Source: Gammaproteobacteria bacterium
Lineage (GTDB): Bacteria; Pseudomonadota; Gammaproteobacteria; SZUA-152
Assembly: GCA_030617485.1 (NCBI GenBank)
Contig: JAUWVK010000070.1
Coordinates: 1 to 7,694 of the forward strand
Direction of reading: 5' to 3'
Length of the DNA: 7,694 nt
The notes under the pieces were generated by a model that saw only the letters and a list, made by a program, of their open reading frames with translations, searched no databases and was not told the DNA's origin. The position numbers and the translations under genes are program-made. Positions 6,714 through 7,694 of this stretch are shown here, piece after piece. How positions within the stretch are numbered: the stretch's first letter is position 1; each line of letters opens with the position of its first letter.

Positions 6714-6747
6714 ATTAGACTGGGCTAATGTTACCGTTTTATGACGA
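6714..6747 (-). promoter_or_regulatory. Pho box and -10 element of phoBR
   Basis: On the minus strand 6747-6730 reads TCGTCATAAAACGGTAAC: two units (TCGTCAT, CGGTAAC), each 5-6/7 to consensus, with an AAAA spacer. Ten nt beyond is TCTAAT (6719-6714), a 5/6 match to the -10 hexamer, so the transcript should begin near 6708, about 25 nt before the ATG. A lone GTGTCAT half-site (6712-6706) overlaps the predicted start but is out of 11-bp phase. The box is weaker than those of pstS and pstC, as expected for an autoregulated regulator gene that needs only moderate induction. Confidence 0.8.
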
Positions 6748-6913
6748 TACAACCCATCATGCCAATATTGTTTCCGAAGCTGCCCAGTCACGCTATTATA
6801 GGCAACTGGTATGGAGCCTGGCACGCAAGCTGGCCAGTAAAACAATAAAAAGACAAATAACCCGGTTTCGGTTTTTATGTTCGATGTCTAAAAGATATTA
6901 AAGGAGCCCCCTC
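6748..6913 (+). promoter_or_regulatory. Divergent promoter region and leader of the DUF47-pit operon
   Basis: This gap must hold the plus-strand promoter, but no strong one is seen. The best -10 candidate is TATTAT (6794-6799), whose -35 at 17-bp spacing (TTTCCG) is poor. An imperfect G/C hairpin followed by five T (about 6859-6876, AACC...GGTTTTT) resembles a weak terminator or attenuator in the leader. AAGGAG (6901-6906) is the ribosome-binding site for the downstream GTG. No full Pho box is found facing this gene; the only one in the intergenic region belongs to phoB. Confidence 0.35.
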
Positions 6914-7591
6914 GTGGCATTTACCACTATTTCGAATATGTTCGGCAGGTCCCCAGTTCATCCTCTGCAACAACACATGGAAAAGGTTCAGGTTTGCATC
7001 ACTCAGCTTGCACCTTTTTTTGATGCGGTATTGTCAGAAAACTGGGATGATGCCATCAAATGTCGGAGTGAAATCGCCCGCCTGGAAAATGAAGCTGATG
7101 ACCTAAAACGCGCATTGAGGCTTAATATGCCCAAGAGCCTGTTTATGGCTGTATCAAGACGAGATTTATTAGAAGTCCTTACCATGCAGGACAAAATTGC
7201 CAACAAGGCCAAAGATATAACCGGCCTTATTATTGGTCGCAAAATGGTTTTTCCGGCAAATTTTGGCCCTCTGCTAAAAGAATTTATCCAGCGCTCTATT
7301 GATGCCTCGGAACAGGCGCAAAAAGCTGTTAACGAACTTGATGAGCTGGTGGAAACCGGTTTCCGTGGCAAGGAAGTCGAACTAGTCGAATCCATGATCA
7401 AAACCCTCGACAAGATCGAAAGTGATACGGACAAAATTCAAGTCGAAGTTCGCAACGAACTGTTTGCCATTGAAACTGAACTCAACCCTGTAGAAGTCAT
7501 GTTCCTGTATCGCATTATTGACTGGATCGGAGATCTGGGAGATTTATCACAACGGGTAGGAAGCCGCCTTGAACTAATGTTAGCTCGATAG
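6914..7591 (+). CDS. DUF47 / PhoU-like phosphate transport regulator (TIGR00153-type)
   Basis: A 225-residue, largely helical cytoplasmic protein of the DUF47/PhoU-like family, which is usually encoded next to Pit transporters and is thought to modulate them. Supporting features: N-terminus FGRSPVHPLQQHM, the PhoU-type acidic helix signatures EIARLENEADDLKR (about 53-66) and RRDLLEVLTMQDKIANKAKDI (about 82-102), and the C-terminal block NPVEVMFLYRIIDWIGDLGDLSQRVGSRLELMLAR, very typical of this family. In PhoU proteins, acidic E/D-rich motifs of this kind bind metals. The start is GTG at 6914, with AAGGAG seven nt upstream; the next Met (residue 9) would remove conserved sequence. The pit gene begins 14 bp after the stop, so the two form an operon, divergent from phoBR. 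A role as an accessory or gate for Pit is inferred from family context. Confidence 0.94.
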   Translation: MAFTTISNMFGRSPVHPLQQHMEKVQVCITQLAPFFDAVLSENWDDAIKCRSEIARLENEADDLKRALRLNMPKSLFMAVSRRDLLEVLTMQDKIANKAKDITGLIIGRKMVFPANFGPLLKEFIQRSIDASEQAQKAVNELDELVETGFRGKEVELVESMIKTLDKIESDTDKIQVEVRNELFAIETELNPVEVMFLYRIIDWIGDLGDLSQRVGSRLELMLAR

Positions 7592-7605
7592 CGGGGATAA
7601 AGATC

Positions 7606-7694
7606 ATGGAATACGGAACGATTTTTATCATCCTGGCCTGTCTGTTTGGTTTCTTTATGGCCTGGGGTGTGGGCGCCAACGATGTTGCCAATGC
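7606..7694 (+). CDS. pit: Pit, inorganic phosphate transporter of the PiT family (partial, first 29 residues)
   Basis: The 5' end of a gene cut by the right edge. The visible protein MEYGTIFIILACLFGFFMAW is a first membrane helix that leads into GVGANDVANA, the N-terminal signature of PiT/Pho4-family phosphate permeases, which carry metal-phosphate or phosphate with a cation at low affinity. A G-rich stretch (GCGGGG, 7591-7596) lies upstream of the ATG, somewhat distant for a ribosome-binding site, and the DUF47 gene ends 14 bp before, so translation may be coupled. In characterised cases such as Sinorhizobium orfA-pit, this gene pair is repressed by PhoB when phosphate is low; the same is plausible here but not shown. 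Confidence 0.92.
   Translation, partial: MEYGTIFIILACLFGFFMAWGVGANDVAN

Noticed and set aside
7003..7434. 143-residue minus-strand open frame
   Set aside because: It is antisense to the DUF47 gene, which matches its family end to end.

Overview
The window is a phosphate-uptake and phosphate-sensing locus from a gammaproteobacterium-like organism of moderate G+C. The genus cannot be named from this sequence alone. The case for Gammaproteobacteria rests on the PhoB/PhoR types, the enlarged Pseudomonas-style PstC and PstA permeases, canonical Pho boxes, and the DUF47 (PhoU-like)/Pit pair.

Layout, right to left on the minus strand: phoB (response regulator), phoR (sensor kinase, GTG start, 14 bp after phoB), pstS (periplasmic phosphate-binding protein) followed by a strong intrinsic terminator, an unrecognised 83-residue protein with a (Asp-Leu)7 tract encoded by a perfect hexanucleotide microsatellite, pstC (765-residue permease with a large propeller-like periplasmic domain), and pstA (first 204 codons, running off the left edge). 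pstB and phoU would be expected beyond the left edge but are not seen. On the plus strand, divergent from phoB, lie a DUF47/PhoU-like regulator gene and the first 29 codons of a Pit low-affinity phosphate transporter.

Regulation can be read directly. Good Pho boxes (7-bp CTGTCAT-like units at 11-bp spacing) precede phoB, pstS and pstC. Each is followed, exactly 10 nt after the box, by a -10-like hexamer, the arrangement expected when PhoB replaces a -35 element. The pstS promoter carries four units in perfect 11-bp phase. The pstC promoter is so close to its gene that the predicted transcription start falls on or next to the ATG, which predicts a leaderless mRNA. A weaker Pho-box-like site lies upstream of the small ORF.

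Inferred logic: under phosphate limitation PhoR phosphorylates PhoB, which raises its own operon, the binding protein and the high-affinity permease. The DUF47-Pit pair, read from the other side of the phoB promoter region, would serve phosphate-replete uptake. No wholly new system is evident. The least explained items are the repeat-bearing small protein, the cluster of eight GATC sites inside it, the predicted leaderless pstC mRNA, and two mutually exclusive hairpins in the pstS leader.
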